From: Eubacteriales Family XIII. Incertae Sedis bacterium
Lineage (GTDB): Bacteria > Bacillota > Clostridia > Peptostreptococcales > Anaerovoracaceae
Assembly (NCBI GenBank): GCA_031263875.1
Contig: JAISEX010000028.1
Coordinates: forward strand, 1-7,514
Length of the DNA: 7,514 nt
Direction: 5' to 3'
The notes under the pieces are model-generated. The model ran no database searches. It had not been told where the DNA came from and saw only the letters and a program-made list of their open reading frames with translations. Position numbers and translations under genes: made by a program. This document shows positions 5,665 through 7,514 of this stretch, in pieces. The number at the start of each line of letters is the position of its first letter. Position 1 is the stretch's first letter.

Positions 5665-5700
5665 ACAGAGGCCGCGACATCTCTGCGCGGCCCCCGTTTT
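5665..5700 (-). terminator. Likely terminator after the surface-protein gene
   Basis: GGCCGCG/CGCGGCC arms (5670..5676 and 5686..5692) enclose a 9-nt loop. The outer AAC and GTT bases can extend the stem with mismatches. On the minus strand the stem is followed by TCTGTTCGTT, a weak U-rich stretch, and preceded by AAAAC, so it could work on either strand. It lies about 40 bp past the stop codon at 5733. Confidence 0.5.
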
Positions 5701-5732
5701 ACCCATGCGTAATATGCTTTGTTTGACGTGGC

Positions 5733-7514
5733 TTAGCTTATCCAAACTCCGTTTGTTTTGAATGAATAAACCTTGCCGCCGATCTTTTGTTTCCCCGTCA
5801 GCATTTTGCCATTACCGGAGAGATAGTACCAATTGCCGTCGGTGTCTTTCAGCCATTTGCTTGCGACCATCGCGCCATTCCCGGCGAGGCGATACCAACT
5901 GCCGCTATCTTTCACCCAACCGGTTTTCATGGCGCCGTTTCCGGCGAGATAGTACCAGGTGTTATGGTCGTAAACCCAGCCGGTCTGCATTTCGCCAGCG
6001 GCGTTCAGGTAATACCATGTGCTCTGGTCGTAAACCCAACCGGTTTTCGCGACGCCATCGACGAAGTATTTCCATACGCCATCTTCATGTACCCAGCCGT
6101 TATCGGCCACAGGCGGATCGACGGGTGGATTTACGGGCGGGTCAACGGGTTCGTCTTTATACGTCGCGGTGACGGTGACGTCTTTCGCGGGCATAACGAA
6201 GCTCGTTGCGGAATTGCTCGCGTTAGCGAACGTTACACCATCATTGCTCGTCCATTTGTCAAAAACTTTTCCTGACGCGGGCGCGTTCGCGGTGATATTT
6301 ACCGTTGCTCCGGTTGCGTAGGTGCCGTTGGCTCCGTCGGTGCCGCTCACTACCGTTACGGCATAGACCGTCGTTGCGGGCGGTGGAGTTACGGGTGCGT
6401 CTTTGTATGTTGCCGTTACCGTTACCGCATTGTCGGGCATGGTGAAAGTCGTATCAGCGCTGGTGGCGCTTGCAAAACTTCCGCCGTTACTCGTCGTCCA
6501 TTTGTCGAAAACTTTCCCGCTTAGCGCCGGAAGCGCACTGATGGCGATCTCTTTTCCCGATGCGTATGAGCCGTCGCCGGTGCCGTTCGTAACAGTCAGA
6601 GCATGAACGTTTTTATACGTCGCGGTGACGGTTGCCGCCGCGTCGGGCATGGTAAAGACGGTCGTGGGACTGGTCGGGTCAGTAAAACTGCTGGCGTCCG
6701 CTCCTGTCCATCCGGCGAACACTTGGCCATCCTTGGGCGTGTCTGCAACGATGGTCACTTTTGCGCCGGCTGCGAACCCGTTTTTATCATTACCGCTGCC
6801 GGTTCCGATGAATTTGCCGTTCTTCACGGTCAAGACTTTGGTCGTTGCACCGGATTCGGGCAGAACGGTGACCGGTACGCTCGCCGTCTTTTCACCGCCA
6901 TGCGCGTTGATGGTGGCGGTGATCAGCGCCGTTCCGGGATTTTTCGCCAAAACCGAGCCGCTGGCGTTTACGGTAGCAGCAGCTTCATTCGATGAAGTCC
7001 ATCCTTTCAGCGTGGGTATATTTCCGCCCGTTGTCGTTTCGGTCTGGGCGACGGGCTCATAACCCGTTACGCTGAGCGACGCGGTGTCGCTGTTGGTGGG
7101 ATCACCCGCATCTAAATCCAAGGTGATCGGATCCGTTATGTTCAGCACCGGGGCTTTGATCATGATGATAAGTCTGGCGCCCGCGGCTGTTTTCGCAGCA
7201 GTAGCGCTGTTATAGAGCCATATCTTGAGCTGATCCAGACCTGCCGGAAGATTGCTAAACACATTCCCCGTCGTAGAAAAAGTGGGGTTGGCCGCCTTTA
7301 TCGTGATCGAGCTTAGCTTACTGTCATTCGCAAATATGCTTGATCCAAAATTCGTTACGCTCTCCGCTATATCAACAGATGTCAGATTTGAGCAACCCAT
7401 AAATGCCATCGCGCCGATACTCGTTACGTGGTTCGGTATCGCGATAGAAGTCAGGCCAGTGCAGTCTTGAAACATACGCTCACCTATCTCCGTCACGATG
7501 TTCGGTATCTCAAT
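5733..7514 (-). CDS. Modular surface protein: BspA LRR, Ig-like, InlB-B repeats, choline/wall-binding repeats (5' partial)
   Basis: The visible 593 residues are the C-terminal part; the frame is open to the window edge, so the true start and any signal peptide lie outside. About 1-100: BspA-type leucine-rich repeats, e.g. IGERMFQDCTGLTSIAIP and IGAMAFMGCSNLTSVDI. About 120-220: a Big_2-like Ig region with WTSSNEAAATVNASGSVLA. About 227-452: three InlB-B/Flg_new_2-like repeats of about 70 aa, each ending in a TFTMPD...VTVTATYKD-like block with a KVFDKW core. About 453-470: a Pro/Val/Asp linker (DPPVNPPVDPPV). About 473-593: five or six choline-binding-type repeats (TGWVYDQSTWYYLNAAGEMQ). The protein is probably exported and held non-covalently on choline-bearing or other wall polymers, with the LRR part displayed for adhesion. 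No LPXTG motif or transmembrane anchor occurs at the C-terminus. Ligand and host role are unknown. Confidence 0.93.
   Translation of the reverse strand: MEIPNIVTEIGERMFQDCTGLTSIAIPNHVTSIGAMAFMGCSNLTSVDIAESVTNFGSSIFANDSKLSSITIKAANPTFSTTGNVFSNLPAGLDQLKIWLYNSATAAKTAAGARLIIMIKAPVLNITDPITLDLDAGDPTNSDTASLSVTGYEPVAQTETTTGGNIPTLKGWTSSNEAAATVNASGSVLAKNPGTALITATINAHGGEKTASVPVTVLPESGATTKVLTVKNGKFIGTGSGNDKNGFAAGAKVTIVADTPKDGQVFAGWTGADASSFTDPTSPTTVFTMPDAAATVTATYKNVHALTVTNGTGDGSYASGKEIAISALPALSGKVFDKWTTSNGGSFASATSADTTFTMPDNAVTVTATYKDAPVTPPPATTVYAVTVVSGTDGANGTYATGATVNITANAPASGKVFDKWTSNDGVTFANASNSATSFVMPAKDVTVTATYKDEPVDPPVNPPVDPPVADNGWVHEDGVWKYFVDGVAKTGWVYDQSTWYYLNAAGEMQTGWVYDHNTWYYLAGNGAMKTGWVKDSGSWYRLAGNGAMVASKWLKDTDGNWYYLSGNGKMLTGKQKIGGKVYSFKTNGVWIS
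5736..6098 (-). repeat. Choline-binding-type wall-attachment repeats (coding)
   Basis: About 20-aa units of the form GWV-(D/H)-...-W-Y-Y-L-...-G-x-M-x-T recur at 60-bp spacing. The DNA is also repetitive: TGGTCGTAAACCCA occurs at 5965 and again at 6025 on the plus strand, exactly 60 bp apart. This makes copy-number change by recombination plausible. Confidence 0.88.
6159..6836 (-). repeat. Three InlB-B/Flg_new-like repeats (coding)
   Basis: Three approximately 70-aa units share a GxYASG or FAAG-type start, a KVFDKW or QVFAGW core and a TMPD/MPAKDVTVTATYK end. Near-identical DNA such as TATACGTCGCGGTGACGGT occurs in the ends of two units (about 6158 and 6616). The units probably form stacked beta-grasp stalk domains between LRR and wall-binding regions. 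Confidence 0.85.

Larger units (their letters stand above)
4934..5732. other. Gene-free, palindrome-rich region between KilA-N and the surface protein
   Basis: No coding frame here has family-like sequence or a good start. The stretch holds the right composite repeat (5035..5296) and a hairpin at 5147..5178. There is a REP-like hairpin at 5323..5350, a short perfect hairpin at 5566..5584, and a terminator-like stem at 5670..5692. Bases 5351..5560 show nothing recognisable. Confidence 0.6.

Noticed and set aside
5762..6275. Plus-strand frames of 136 and 162 codons opposite the surface protein.
   Set aside because: They mirror the repetitive wall-binding and linker coding sequence and are Arg-rich with no recognisable domain.

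Overview
The window looks like chromosomal DNA from an anaerobic Gram-positive bacterium of the Clostridia, most likely a gut-type lineage of moderate to high GC. The grounds are a ferredoxin-dependent 2-oxoacid oxidoreductase operon, a T-box leader, a LexA/DinR-type GAAC-N4-GTTC operator, and a surface protein ending in choline-binding-type wall repeats. No species can be named from the sequence alone. All four kinds of gene content lie on the minus strand.

Reading in the direction of transcription (right to left), the first gene (7514..5733, 5' end outside the window) encodes a modular surface protein. It has BspA-type leucine-rich repeats, an Ig-like region, three InlB-B/Flg_new-like repeats, a Pro-rich linker and a C-terminal array of W/Y/G-rich wall-binding repeats. 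It is followed by about 800 bp without a supported gene (4934..5732) that is crowded with palindromes and repeats.

Next is a solitary, more AT-rich KilA-N domain gene (4870..4022). It has a good promoter whose -35 region is covered by an SOS-box-like operator, and its coding sequence contains a perfect 28-bp palindrome. On both sides lies a composite intergenic repeat. One part is a ~90-bp element with 14-bp terminal inverted repeats, whose core is inverted between the two copies although the flanking bases keep the same orientation. The other part is an ~87-bp hairpin repeat present in inverted orientation. The KilA-N gene therefore looks like cargo within a repeat-bounded accessory island.

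The last block is a four-gene operon in the order porG-porD-porA-porB (3131..109), with overlapping or touching genes. It encodes the gamma, delta, alpha and beta subunits of a pyruvate- or branched-chain 2-oxoacid:ferredoxin oxidoreductase. A promoter at 3511..3484 drives an approximately 320-nt T-box riboswitch leader ending in a strong intrinsic terminator, so expression should follow the charging of a particular tRNA. The specifier codon is ambiguous (AUC/Ile or GGC/Gly). The antiterminator bulge UGGU predicts a tRNA with discriminator A, which favours Ile over Gly. This matters because it bears on whether the enzyme serves amino-acid biosynthesis or catabolism.

The most unusual parts are the SOS-like control of the KilA-N gene with its flanking flipped repeats, and the T-box control of a ferredoxin-linked oxidoreductase.
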